Positions 1 to 7,381 of a stretch of 11,140 nt of DNA are shown piece by piece. The stretch's first letter is position 1; every line of letters begins with the position of its first letter. This DNA is from Chitinophagaceae bacterium UBA4407 (GTDB taxonomy: Bacteria; Bacteroidota; Bacteroidia; Chitinophagales; Chitinophagaceae): contig DGQT01000006.1 of assembly GCA_002390845.1 (NCBI GenBank), positions 1-11,140 of the forward strand, in the 5' to 3' direction. The position numbers and the translations under genes were made by a program. Under the pieces are notes generated by a model. The model saw nothing but the letters and a program-made list of their open reading frames with translations. It was not told where the DNA came from and ran no database searches.

Positions 1-31
1 ATTGCCATTTCCTTCGTTCGTTATAATACCC

Positions 32-139
32 GTCCTTACATAAGGCGCCTCAGCCGGTTCGGTTCCGGCAAAGCCGGAATTGCAGCGATGGCGTAGCCAT
101 ATCGCAGCAAAGAGGCGGGTGGAGCGCCGTTGCAAGGAC
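32..139. other. GC-rich multi-branched inverted-repeat element
   Basis: This compact non-coding stretch is clearly richer in G and C than the surrounding DNA. An outer arm GTCCTT (32-37) pairs with AAGGAC (134-139). A second arm CGCCTC (46-51) pairs with GAGGCG (112-117); alternatively GGCGC (44-48) pairs with GCGCC (124-128). Inside are two hairpins: TTCCGGC (63-69) with GCCGGAA (73-79) around an AAA loop, and an imperfect hairpin at 81-108 whose core is ATGGC (88-92) with GCCAT (96-100) around GTA, extended by GCG/CGC across a two-base bulge. It could be a structured RNA, a REP-like palindromic unit or the remnant of a mobile element. No open reading frame or known RNA family was recognised. 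The pairings are read directly; the function is unknown. Confidence 0.45.
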
Positions 140-214
140 AATGCCATGCGTCAATGAGCGTTAAGAGCTTTGCATTTAAAAGTTGCTAAAACAAAAATTA
201 GCTTGATGCCAATG

Positions 215-272
215 CGAATTTATTTCGGGATCGCACACTTGTACGATAGAATATCTATCAGCTTTCAACAGC
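215..272 (+). repeat. Dispersed intergenic repeat, copy 1
   Basis: Positions 215-244 match the reverse complement of 2844-2873 at 29 of 30 bases. Positions 231-272 align without gaps to 5548-5589, sharing TCGCACACTTGTAC and then AGAATAT, AGCTTT and AACAGC at the same spacing. A small hairpin GATAGA (245-250) / TCTATC (254-259) follows the core. The copy faces copy 2 (373-397): CACTTGTACG at 236-245 is the exact reverse complement of 372-381. Confidence 0.7.
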
Positions 273-330
273 AATCGTTGTAATTCTTCAGGCGTTTACT
301 TATCACAGTTTTTCTTCGCTGTTGATTGCT

Positions 331-338
331 TATTTTTG
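331..338 (+). promoter_or_regulatory. Possible -7 promoter box upstream of metG
   Basis: TATTTTTG fits the Bacteroidota -7 consensus TAnnTTTG and lies about 105 bases before the metG start, on the same strand. There is no convincing TTG at the expected -33 position, where the sequence is only T-rich, so this is a weak call. If it is used, the transcript leader would contain repeat copy 2. A similar TATTTTTGC lies before fadN. Confidence 0.3.
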
Positions 339-365
339 CAACCCGCTTTAAAGCTGAATAAAGAA

Positions 366-397
366 TCGGAACGTACAAGTGAGTGACACAAGGGACG
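366..397 (-). repeat. Dispersed intergenic repeat, copy 2
   Basis: The reverse complement of 373-397 matches the repeat core at 5537-5561 at 21 of 25 positions. It lies 45 bases upstream of the metG start, inverted relative to copy 1. Beyond the core, the sequence leading back from it (345-372) again contains an AGCTTT-like block on the minus strand, as in copies 1 and 5, so the homology extends past the core. Copies 1 and 2 together could fold into one long imperfect hairpin. Confidence 0.65.
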
Positions 398-442
398 TTC
401 AACTGTAAAACAAAAGCTGGTTTCATAAAATAATTATTTAGA

Positions 443-2602
443 ATGGATAATGAAGCAAATAAAGAGAGTAAGGGTGCAAAGAGATATTTAATTACTTCGG
501 CGCTGCCTTATGCAAATGGGTTAAAACATATCGGCCACCTTGCCGGTGCATATTTGCCGGCAGATATTTATGTGCGCTACCTGCGGGCACAAAAGCGGGA
601 TGTGGTTTTTGTTTGCGGCAGCGATGAGCATGGAACGGCAATTCCCATACAGGCAACAAAAGAAGGAACTACGGCAAAAGCGATCATTGATAAATACCAC
701 CCGATTATTAAGCAGAATTTTGAAGATCTGGGTATCTCATTCGATATTTATCACCGCACCAGCGAACCACTGCACCACGAAACAGCGCAGGAATTTTTCT
801 CTTACCTGAATAATGAAGGCGCACTTGAACTTTTAGCCAGCGAACAATATTACGATCCTGAAGTAAAGACCTTTCTTGCTGACAGGTACATAAAAGGCAC
901 TTGCCCCAACTGTGGTTTTGAAAGTGCTTTTGGCGATCAATGCGAACGATGTGGTACATCGCTGAGCCCTGATATGCTGATCAATCCCGTAAGTACATTA
1001 AGTGGTAAAGTTCCCGAACTAAGGCCTACACAGCATTGGTACCTGCCGTTGAACAGACACGAAGAATGGCTTCGGGAATGGATTTTAAACGAACATAAAA
1101 GTGACTGGCGTACCAGCGTTATCGGGCAATGCAAAAGCTGGATCGATGGCGGTTTGCAACCACGTGCAGTAACAAGAGATTTAGACTGGGGCATTAAAGT
1201 TCCTTTACCCGAAGCCGATGGAAAAGTATTGTATGTGTGGTTCGATGCGCCAATAGGTTATATCAGTGCCACGAAACAATGGGCAATCGACAACAACAAA
1301 GACTGGAAACCTTACTGGTATGATAAGGATACCAAGTTGGTGCACTTTGTAGGCAAAGACAATATTGTATTTCACTGCATCATATTTCCTGTAATGCTAA
1401 AACTGCATGGCAATATTGTTCCGCAGAATGTTCCGGCCAACGAGTTCATGAACCTGGAAGGCGATAAGATGAGCACCAGCCGCGGGTGGAGCATTGAAAT
1501 GGATGATTATATTAATGATTGGATCAAAAAAGAAAACGGTGGCCCACAGTTGGCAGACACATTGCGTTATTATTTAACAGCCATAGCACCGGAAAGCAAA
1601 GACAGCGAATTTACCTGGAAAGGTTTCCAAGATGCGAACAATAGTGAGTTGGGTAATATCTTCGGCAATTTCGTGAACAGGGCTTTTGTGCTGATGCATA
1701 AACTGTGCAACGGAAAAGTTCCGCCATTGCACAATGAGTTGCTTGATGAAACAGATAAAGCAATTATCGAAGACATTAAAAATGCCAAAGCGAAAGTTGA
1801 GAACTTACTGGAACAATATAAATTTCGTGATGCACAATTCGAGGTAATAGAGCTTTCGCGAAAAGGTAACCAGTACATGCAAAAGAAAGAACCATGGATT
1901 GTTGCAAAGAAGCTGGCTGAGCAGCCCGAAGTTCAAAAACAAATTGATAACTGCTTGCACCTTTGTTTACAATTGACCGCAAACCTTGCTGTGCTGATCA
2001 ATCCGTTTCTGCCGTTTACTGCTAAGAAAATGTTGCACATGATGAAAGTGGTTGATAAAATGCTGGATTGGGAGAATGCAGGAAAAATTAAATTACTCAG
2101 TGCGGGTTATAGTTTGCGGTCGCCTGAATTATTGTTCCGCAAGATTGAAGATGAAGAAATAAAAACGCAATTGGAAAAACTGAAGGCTGCGGTAAAATCA
2201 AAAGAGGCAGCCAAAGAAGTCGCTGCCGAAACCGCTGCTGCGACTGAGGTTCAGAAGGAAGCAGTTGCAGTTAAGCCTGAAATTCAGTACGACGATTTTG
2301 CCAAACTTGATTTTCGTGTAGGCACGATTATCAGCGCAGAAAAAGTAGCGAAGGCAGATAAATTATTGCAACTTCAGGTTGATCTTGGTTTCGAAATAAG
2401 AACAATTGTTTCTGGCATCGCCATGCACTTTAAACCCGAAGAAATTGTTGGAAAGCAGGTAACGGTGGTGGCCAATCTTGCCCCGCGTAAAATGCGCGGT
2501 ATAGAAAGCAACGGCATGATACTGATGGCTGAAGATGCAGCAGGAAAACTGCATTTTATAAATCCGGAAATTACTATCGATAATGGCGCTTCGGTTAGTT
2601 AG
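443..2602 (+). CDS. metG: Methionyl-tRNA synthetase with C-terminal tRNA-binding domain
   Basis: Cytoplasmic class I aminoacyl-tRNA synthetase that joins methionine to initiator and elongator tRNA-Met using ATP. The 719 residues contain the HIGH signature at 29-32, four zinc-ligand cysteines in two CxxC knuckles (154, 157, 167, 170), the WFDAPIGY stretch near 266-273 and a KMSTS version of the KMSKS loop (342-346). The helical anticodon-binding region covers roughly 390-560. An Ala/Glu/Lys-rich linker (about 580-612) joins it to an EMAP/Trbp111-type OB-fold tRNA-binding domain (about 616-719, with KLDFRVGTI and the APRKMRGIESNGM block). This is the full-length E. coli-like architecture. The ATG at 443 follows an AT-rich leader without a Shine-Dalgarno sequence, which is normal for Bacteroidota. 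It is monocistronic, ending in a terminator at 2627-2656. All expected catalytic motifs are present. Confidence 0.97.
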   Translation: MDNEANKESKGAKRYLITSALPYANGLKHIGHLAGAYLPADIYVRYLRAQKRDVVFVCGSDEHGTAIPIQATKEGTTAKAIIDKYHPIIKQNFEDLGISFDIYHRTSEPLHHETAQEFFSYLNNEGALELLASEQYYDPEVKTFLADRYIKGTCPNCGFESAFGDQCERCGTSLSPDMLINPVSTLSGKVPELRPTQHWYLPLNRHEEWLREWILNEHKSDWRTSVIGQCKSWIDGGLQPRAVTRDLDWGIKVPLPEADGKVLYVWFDAPIGYISATKQWAIDNNKDWKPYWYDKDTKLVHFVGKDNIVFHCIIFPVMLKLHGNIVPQNVPANEFMNLEGDKMSTSRGWSIEMDDYINDWIKKENGGPQLADTLRYYLTAIAPESKDSEFTWKGFQDANNSELGNIFGNFVNRAFVLMHKLCNGKVPPLHNELLDETDKAIIEDIKNAKAKVENLLEQYKFRDAQFEVIELSRKGNQYMQKKEPWIVAKKLAEQPEVQKQIDNCLHLCLQLTANLAVLINPFLPFTAKKMLHMMKVVDKMLDWENAGKIKLLSAGYSLRSPELLFRKIEDEEIKTQLEKLKAAVKSKEAAKEVAAETAAATEVQKEAVAVKPEIQYDDFAKLDFRVGTIISAEKVAKADKLLQLQVDLGFEIRTIVSGIAMHFKPEEIVGKQVTVVANLAPRKMRGIESNGMILMAEDAAGKLHFINPEITIDNGASVS

Positions 2603-2626
2603 AATATTCGGGGTTATCAATTTCGT

Positions 2627-2656
2627 AAAAGCTGGAAATTAAATCCGGCTTTTTTT
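2627..2656 (+). terminator. Intrinsic terminator of metG
   Basis: AAAAGCTGGA (2627-2636) pairs with TCCGGCTTTT (2644-2653), with one G-U wobble and a seven-base loop. The T-run continues to 2656. It starts 25 bases after the metG stop. The T-run overlaps the left end of the repeat element at 2651. Confidence 0.8.
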
Positions 2657-2682
2657 GTGCCGGGCAGTTGTATTTCTGTGAA

Positions 2683-2707
2683 GCTTTCTTGCGTCGCACT
2701 CTTGTCC
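2683..2707 (+). repeat. Dispersed intergenic repeat core, copy 3
   Basis: It contains CTTGCGTCGCAC and then CTTGTCC, close to the core of copy 5 at 5537-5561. TCGCACTCTTGT (2694-2705) is the exact reverse complement of 2846-2857 in copy 4, giving a perfect 12-base inverted repeat around 140 bases. Confidence 0.75.
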
Positions 2708-2817
2708 ACAATAACTTTTTTCATCAAAGCGAATTAATTATTCCATAGCAGAGCGGTTTAATTTCCACAACAGAAAAAAAATTACCTTCGGTTTCTAAAA
2801 TTAGTTGCATAACTAAC

Positions 2818-2825
2818 TATTTTTG
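2818..2825 (+). promoter_or_regulatory. Possible -7 promoter box upstream of fadN
   Basis: TATTTTTG matches the Bacteroidota TAnnTTTG consensus and sits inside repeat element A1, about 180 bases before the fadN start. The upstream -33 match is poor (TTTC at 2792-2795, spacer 22). The box precedes repeat copy 4 by 18 bases. The alternative is an AT-rich chance match within the repeat. Confidence 0.3.
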
Positions 2826-2873
2826 CTCCATCATGATCCGGAAGTACAAGAGTGCGATCCCGAAATAAATTCG
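2826..2873 (-). repeat. Dispersed intergenic repeat, copy 4
   Basis: Positions 2844-2873 are the inverted counterpart of 215-244 (29 of 30). The wider segment 2821-2857 aligns with 7503-7539 at 29 of 37 positions, including TTTTGC, ATGATC and AAGAGTGCGA. The repeat family therefore extends at least 20 bases beyond the core on this side. Confidence 0.7.
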
Positions 2874-2874
2874 G

Positions 2875-2892
2875 TCCCGAAAGCTTTCGGGA
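2875..2892. repeat. Perfect 18-base palindrome
   Basis: TCCCGAAAGCTTTCGGGA is its own reverse complement. Its right half also complements 2857-2865 (ATCCCGAAA with TTTCGGGAT at 2885-2893), so two competing hairpins are possible. A further pair, CCACGCT (2895-2901) with AGCGTGG (2940-2946), brackets the next stretch of element A1. Confidence 0.75.
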
Positions 2893-3007
2893 TACCACGC
2901 TTCGCGTAAATGTTGCCATAAAAGGGGAACTTTGAAACGAGCGTGGCAAGAAAAGTATCATAGCATTCCTGTAGCCTGGCTCAAAATAATTCATAATAAA
3001 CTTTCAT

Positions 3008-5386
3008 ATGAAACGCACGATTAAAAAAGTTGCAGTTCTTGGCAGTGGTGTAATGGGTTCCAGAATTGCCTGCCATTTTGCAGGAATTGGGGTTCCTGTT
3101 TTATTGCTCGATATTGTTCCCAAAGATGTGGCAGCAGATGCAAAGCCTGCGCTTAAAAATAAAATTGTGAACGATGCCTTGGCCGCCGCAGTTAAAAGCA
3201 ACCCTTCTCCGCTGTACAGTAAAGACGCGCTGAAACGCATTACCACCGGCAACTTTGATGATAATATGAAAGACATTTCCAGCAGCGACTGGATCATTGA
3301 AGTGGTAATAGAACGTCTGGATATTAAGCAACAGGTGTACGAAAAAGTGGAACAGTTCCGTAAACCCGGAACGCTGATCACTTCCAATACTTCCGGCATT
3401 CCTATTAACATGTTAAGTCAGGGAAGAAGCGATGATTTTAAAAAGAACTTTTGTGGCACACACTTCTTTAACCCGCCGCGTTATTTGCGTTTGTTAGAAA
3501 TTATTCCAACGCATGATACCGACCTTGAAGTAGTAGATTTCTTAATGCACTACGGCGATTTGTATCTTGGTAAAACAACTGTATTAGCAAAAGATACACC
3601 TGCATTTATCGCCAACCGTATTGGAGTGTTTGGCATCATGGCCATCTTCAACAGCATGGAAAAACTGGGGTTGTCGATTGATGAAGTAGATGCATTAACC
3701 GGTCCTGTTATTGGCAGACCAAAATCTGCAACCTTTCGCACTGCAGATGTTGTAGGTATTGATACCCTCGTAAAAGTTGCCAAAGGTGTTGCGCAAAATT
3801 GCCCCGATGATGAAGCAAAAGAATTGTTCACTATTCCTGAATGGCTTGATAAAGTTGTTGCAAATAATTGGCTGGGCGATAAAACCGGGCAGGGCTTTTT
3901 CAAAAAAACAAAAGGCGCAAATGGCGAAAAAGAAATTCTTACGCTCAACCTTCAAACAATGGAATATGGCCCTCGCCAGAAACCAAAGTTTGCTACACTT
4001 GAAACAGCAAAACCCATTGAAGATCTTAAGCAACGTTTAAAAGTTTTGGTAGCAGGGCAGGATAAAGCAGGAGATTTTTTCCGCCAGTTTCATTATGCGT
4101 TGTTCTCTTACATATCCTTCCGCATTCCCGAAATAAGTGATGAGATTTATCGTGTAGATGACGCAATGATGGCGGGCTTTGGCTGGGAGATCGGCGCTTT
4201 CGAAAGCTGGGATACTTTGGGTGTTTCCAAAACTTTGGAAGCCATGAAAGCAGCCGGATATAAAGTTGCTGCATGGGTAGAAGAAATGCTGGCAACTGGA
4301 GCTACTTCTTTTTATAAAGTAGAAAACGGCAAACGTTTGTATTACGATATTCCAACAAAAACTTACAAGTCATTACCCGGCGGCGATTCATTTATTATCC
4401 TGTCGAATTACAAAGAAAAGATTATCTGGAAAAACAGCAACGCTGCTTTGTACGATATTGGCGATGATGTAGCAGCATTGCAATGGAATACCAAAATGAA
4501 CAGCATTGGCAGTGAAGTTCTGGAAGCAGTTAACAAAGGCATTGGCATTGCGGAAGAAAAATTCAAAGGGCTGGTAATAGCCAATGATGGTGCTAATTTC
4601 AGCGCCGGTGCAAACGTGGGTATGATCTTCATGTATGCCACGGAGCAGGAATATGATGAGCTTGATTTTGCAATCCGTATGTTCCAGAACACGATGATGC
4701 GGGTACGCTATTCTTCCGTTCCCGTTGTTGTGGCGCCGCATGGTTTGGCATTGGGCGGTGGTTGCGAAATGAGTTTGCATGCAGATAAAATATGTGCCGC
4801 TGCTGAAACCTATATCGGTTTGGTTGAGCTGGGTATTGGTGTTATTCCCGGCGGTGGTGGTACCAAAGAATTTGTATTGCGCGCCGCCGATGAAATGCAT
4901 GAAGATGAACCCGATACCATTACGTTGAAGAACCGTTTCTTAACCATTGCAACAGCAAAGGTTGCCACATCTGCATACGATGCTTACGATCTTGGCATTA
5001 TGCGTAAAGGCCACGATGAAGTGGTGGTAAACCAGGGCCGCCGTATTGCCGAAGCAAAACGCAGCGTTATTGAGATGCACGAAAGTGGCTACACAACACC
5101 CGTTCAGCGTAAAGATATTAAGGTGTTGGGCCGTTCTGCATTGGGTGCTTTGTATGCAGGCATCAATGGCATGTGGCGCGGCAATTATGCAACCGATCAC
5201 GATGCACTGGTGGCGCGTAAACTGGCGTATGTAATGTGCGGCGGCGATCTCAGCGAACCCACATTGGTAAGCGAACAATACCTGCTGGATCTGGAACGAG
5301 AAGCCTTCTTAAGTCTATGTGCCGAGCGTAAAACTCTGGAACGTATTCAAGCCGTTTTAAAAACAGGACGACCAATAAGAAATTAA
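3008..5386 (+). CDS. fadN: Fused 3-hydroxyacyl-CoA dehydrogenase / enoyl-CoA hydratase (FadN type)
   Basis: Cytoplasmic fatty-acid beta-oxidation enzyme: it hydrates trans-2-enoyl-CoA and oxidises L-3-hydroxyacyl-CoA with NAD. The domain order is dehydrogenase first, hydratase last, as in Bacillus FadN (YusL) and opposite to FadB/FadJ. The 792-residue length also fits FadN. Seen in the protein: Rossmann GSGVMG (G12, G14, G17) with acidic D36 after the second strand; SNTS (126-129); catalytic H152 in HFFNP and E164; KDTPAFIANR (195-204) opening the helical dehydrogenase C-domain. The crotonase part covers about 490-690, with oxyanion-type SAGAN (532-536), GGGCE giving E587, and VELG giving E607, the two hydratase glutamates. 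ATG at 3008 aligns the Rossmann strand at the expected distance. It stands alone: no thiolase or acyl-CoA dehydrogenase adjoins it, and a terminator follows at once. Confidence 0.93.
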   Translation: MKRTIKKVAVLGSGVMGSRIACHFAGIGVPVLLLDIVPKDVAADAKPALKNKIVNDALAAAVKSNPSPLYSKDALKRITTGNFDDNMKDISSSDWIIEVVIERLDIKQQVYEKVEQFRKPGTLITSNTSGIPINMLSQGRSDDFKKNFCGTHFFNPPRYLRLLEIIPTHDTDLEVVDFLMHYGDLYLGKTTVLAKDTPAFIANRIGVFGIMAIFNSMEKLGLSIDEVDALTGPVIGRPKSATFRTADVVGIDTLVKVAKGVAQNCPDDEAKELFTIPEWLDKVVANNWLGDKTGQGFFKKTKGANGEKEILTLNLQTMEYGPRQKPKFATLETAKPIEDLKQRLKVLVAGQDKAGDFFRQFHYALFSYISFRIPEISDEIYRVDDAMMAGFGWEIGAFESWDTLGVSKTLEAMKAAGYKVAAWVEEMLATGATSFYKVENGKRLYYDIPTKTYKSLPGGDSFIILSNYKEKIIWKNSNAALYDIGDDVAALQWNTKMNSIGSEVLEAVNKGIGIAEEKFKGLVIANDGANFSAGANVGMIFMYATEQEYDELDFAIRMFQNTMMRVRYSSVPVVVAPHGLALGGGCEMSLHADKICAAAETYIGLVELGIGVIPGGGGTKEFVLRAADEMHEDEPDTITLKNRFLTIATAKVATSAYDAYDLGIMRKGHDEVVVNQGRRIAEAKRSVIEMHESGYTTPVQRKDIKVLGRSALGALYAGINGMWRGNYATDHDALVARKLAYVMCGGDLSEPTLVSEQYLLDLEREAFLSLCAERKTLERIQAVLKTGRPIRN

Positions 5387-5424
5387 TGTGCGGATGATTT
5401 GATGTGCGACGTGCAAATGATTGC

Positions 5425-5454
5425 AGCGTTGGAATTTATTTCAACGCTTTTTTT
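5425..5454 (+). terminator. Intrinsic terminator of fadN
   Basis: AGCGTTGGAA (5425-5434) pairs with TTTCAACGCT (5439-5448), with one G-U wobble around a TTTA loop, followed by a run of seven T to 5454. It begins 39 bases after the fadN stop. No T-run exists on the other strand, so it does not obviously serve pgi, which converges from the right. Confidence 0.85.
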
Positions 5455-5503
5455 ATTTCATGTAGCCGGCTAAAATTTTTCATCCCAAATTTTGCACTAG
5501 AAA

Positions 5504-5707
5504 TTTTTTGAGCCAGGCACTAGATTTTTATGGTATCGTTCCTTGCGTCGCACACTTGTACCCCAGAATATAACTGAGCTTTTAACAGCCAGTACATCCA
5601 ACTGCAAAATCCCGGTTTATGGCATCTCCTGTTGCCATGAAAACAGAACCGTGAAACGAGCGTGGCAAGAGAAGCTTCATAGCATTGCTTTTGCCGGGCA
5701 CAAAAAA
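5504..5707. repeat. MITE-like element A2 with inverted ends
   Basis: The left end TTTTTTGAGCCAGGC (5504-5518) matches the reverse complement of the right end (5693-5707) at 13 of 15 bases. It holds repeat copy 5 (core 5537-5561, extended to 5589), an internal hairpin (CGGTT 5613-5617 with AACCG 5647-5651, enclosing ATGGCA 5619-5624 with TGCCAT 5633-5638), and the right block 5652-5686 shared with A1. TGAAGCTT lies 28 bases inside the left end of A1 and, inverted, 28 bases inside the right end of A2 (5672-5679), so the end homology extends about 40 bases. It sits between the convergent fadN and pgi genes. A TTG-started reading frame crossing it is not a credible gene. Confidence 0.6.
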
Positions 5708-5722
5708 TATGTATTTTTAAAA

Positions 5723-7381
5723 TTATTGTTTGCGCAAAGTTTTGAATGCATTGATCAACCCATTTGTGGATGAATCGTGCGCCAAAACAGGTTCTTCGTT
5801 TTCAAGTTCTGGTAAAATTTTATTGGCAAGTTGTTTGCCTAACTCTACGCCCCACTGATCGAAACTGAAAATGTTCCAGATTACGCCCTGTACAAATATT
5901 TTATGTTCGTATAAGGCAATTAAACTGCCCAGTGTGGTGGGCGTAATTTCTTTTATGAGAAATGAATTGGTAGGCCTGTTTCCCTGGAACACTTTAAACG
6001 GAAGCAGTTTCTTTATTTCTTCTTTTGTTTTGCCAGCCTTCACCAATTCTTCTTTTACCTCTGCATCGGATTTGCCTGCCATCAACGCTTCGGTTTGTGC
6101 AAAGAAGTTACTCATCAGTTTTACGTGATGATCGCCAATTGGATTATGGCTTATGGCGGGTGCAATAAAATCGCAGGGAATCAGAACGGTTCCCTGGTGA
6201 ATTAATTGATAAAATGCGTGTTGGCCATTTGTGCCTGGCTCGCCCCAGATTACCGGGCCGGTTGCGTAGCGTGCTTCATCTCCATTACGGTCTACATACT
6301 TGCCGTTACTTTCCATATTGCCTTGCTGAAAGTATGCGGCAAAGCGGTGCATATACTGGTCGTAAGGAAGAATTGCTTCGGTTTGCGCTTTATGAAAGTT
6401 GGTGTACCAAACCCCAATCAAAGCCATAAGCACAGGAATATTTTTATCGAAACTTTCTTTCTTAAAATATTCATCTACAGCAAATGCACCTTTAAGCAGT
6501 TCTTCAAAATTATTGTAGCCAATGGTTAGTGCAATTGACAAGCCAATAGCGCTCCATAAAGAATAGCGGCCGCCTACCCAATCCCAAAAAACAAACATGT
6601 TTTGGGGGTTGATACCGAATGCGGTTACAGCTTTTTCGTTGGTGCTAAGTGCTGCAAAATGGGCGGCAACATGAGCTTCATCTTTTGCATGTTCAAGAAA
6701 CCAGGAGCGTGCGGTTAGGGCATTGGTCATGGTTTCCTGGGTAGTAAATGTTTTTGATGCTATAAGAAACAGCGTTTCATCGGGTGTAATTTTTTTGAGC
6801 GTTTCTGCGATATGTGTACCATCGATATTACTTACAAAATACGCTTGTATATTTTCTTTCCAATAGGGCTTCAGTGCTTCTGTAACCATCAACGGGCCAA
6901 GGTCGCTGCCGCCAATACCAATGTTTACAATGTATTTAATTGGCTTGCCTGTGTACCCTTTCCAGCTGCCATTGTGTATGGATTCGCAGAAAGATTTCAT
7001 TTGTTGCTGAACGCGCAGCACATCGGGCATTACATCAGCTCCATTACTTAATACAGGATTCCCTGAAAAATTACGAAGGGCTGTATGTAATACCTGGCGG
7101 TTCTCTGTTTCGTTAATTGCATCACCATTAAACATTGCTTCAATGGCATCTTTAACGTGGCATTCATCTGCCAGCAACATTAATAGCTGAAGTGTTTTTG
7201 GTGTGATAATATTCTTTGAATAATCAAACAGTATATCATTGAAATGAAGTGAGAATTTTTGAAACCTTTCAGCATCGTTTTCGAAAAGTGTTTTCATTTT
7301 CGTGCGCTGCATCTCTTCCTGATAATGCTTTTTAAGAAGTAGCCATGCCTGTGTGGTAGTGGGATTAACTTTGGGAAACAT
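5723..7381 (-). CDS. pgi: Glucose-6-phosphate isomerase
   Basis: Cytoplasmic glycolysis and gluconeogenesis enzyme interconverting glucose 6-phosphate and fructose 6-phosphate. The 552 residues match the long bacterial/eukaryotic PGI type. Visible motifs are GIGGSDLGP (155-163), the phosphate-binding SKTFTTQET (209-217), the first family signature DWVGGRYSLWSAIG (267-280), the catalytic glutamate in MESNGK (E357), the sugar-ring-opening histidine in GTNGQH (H388), and the second signature with the catalytic lysine in GVELGK (K516). These correspond to E355, H386 and K514 of the E. coli enzyme. Translation from the ATG at 7379-7381 gives the expected N-terminal length. The gene is convergent with fadN and about 230 bases from ltaE, so it is probably a single-gene unit. 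No clear intrinsic terminator follows its stop; transcription may run into element A2. Confidence 0.97.
   Translation of the reverse strand: MFPKVNPTTTQAWLLLKKHYQEEMQRTKMKTLFENDAERFQKFSLHFNDILFDYSKNIITPKTLQLLMLLADECHVKDAIEAMFNGDAINETENRQVLHTALRNFSGNPVLSNGADVMPDVLRVQQQMKSFCESIHNGSWKGYTGKPIKYIVNIGIGGSDLGPLMVTEALKPYWKENIQAYFVSNIDGTHIAETLKKITPDETLFLIASKTFTTQETMTNALTARSWFLEHAKDEAHVAAHFAALSTNEKAVTAFGINPQNMFVFWDWVGGRYSLWSAIGLSIALTIGYNNFEELLKGAFAVDEYFKKESFDKNIPVLMALIGVWYTNFHKAQTEAILPYDQYMHRFAAYFQQGNMESNGKYVDRNGDEARYATGPVIWGEPGTNGQHAFYQLIHQGTVLIPCDFIAPAISHNPIGDHHVKLMSNFFAQTEALMAGKSDAEVKEELVKAGKTKEEIKKLLPFKVFQGNRPTNSFLIKEITPTTLGSLIALYEHKIFVQGVIWNIFSFDQWGVELGKQLANKILPELENEEPVLAHDSSTNGLINAFKTLRKQ

Larger units (their letters stand above)
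2651..2988. repeat. MITE-like element A1 with inverted ends
   Basis: The left end TTTTTTGTGCCGGGC (2651-2665) matches the reverse complement of the right end (2974-2988) at 12 of 15 bases. The same ends occur in element A2 (5504-5707). The two elements share a core at equal distance from the left end (2683-2707 here) and a right-hand block (2933-2967) identical to 5652-5686 at 32 of 35 positions, each ending 21 bases before its right end. A1 is longer because it also holds a second inverted core (copy 4) and a palindrome. It fills the metG-fadN spacer and contains no gene. I see no clear target-site duplication, so mobility is inference. Confidence 0.6.

Noticed and set aside
2651..2663. CCGGC / GCCGG pair around the T-run (2645-2649 with 2659-2663) as a terminator
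   Set aside because: The T-run is in the loop rather than after the stem. The stem at 2627-2653 with the T-run behind it explains the signal better.
4388..4900. 170-codon minus-strand frame inside fadN
   Set aside because: Antisense shadow of a well-supported gene; the product is low-complexity and Cys/His/Asn-rich, with no domain.
5494..5524. Direct repeat GCACTAGA (5494-5501 and 5517-5524) as a target-site duplication of element A2
   Set aside because: Both copies lie on the left side of the element; a duplication would flank both ends, and nothing matching occurs after 5707.
5543..5773. 76-codon plus-strand reading frame from a TTG
   Set aside because: It lies across repeat element A2 and the 3' end of pgi, has no recognisable protein and starts inside the repeat core.
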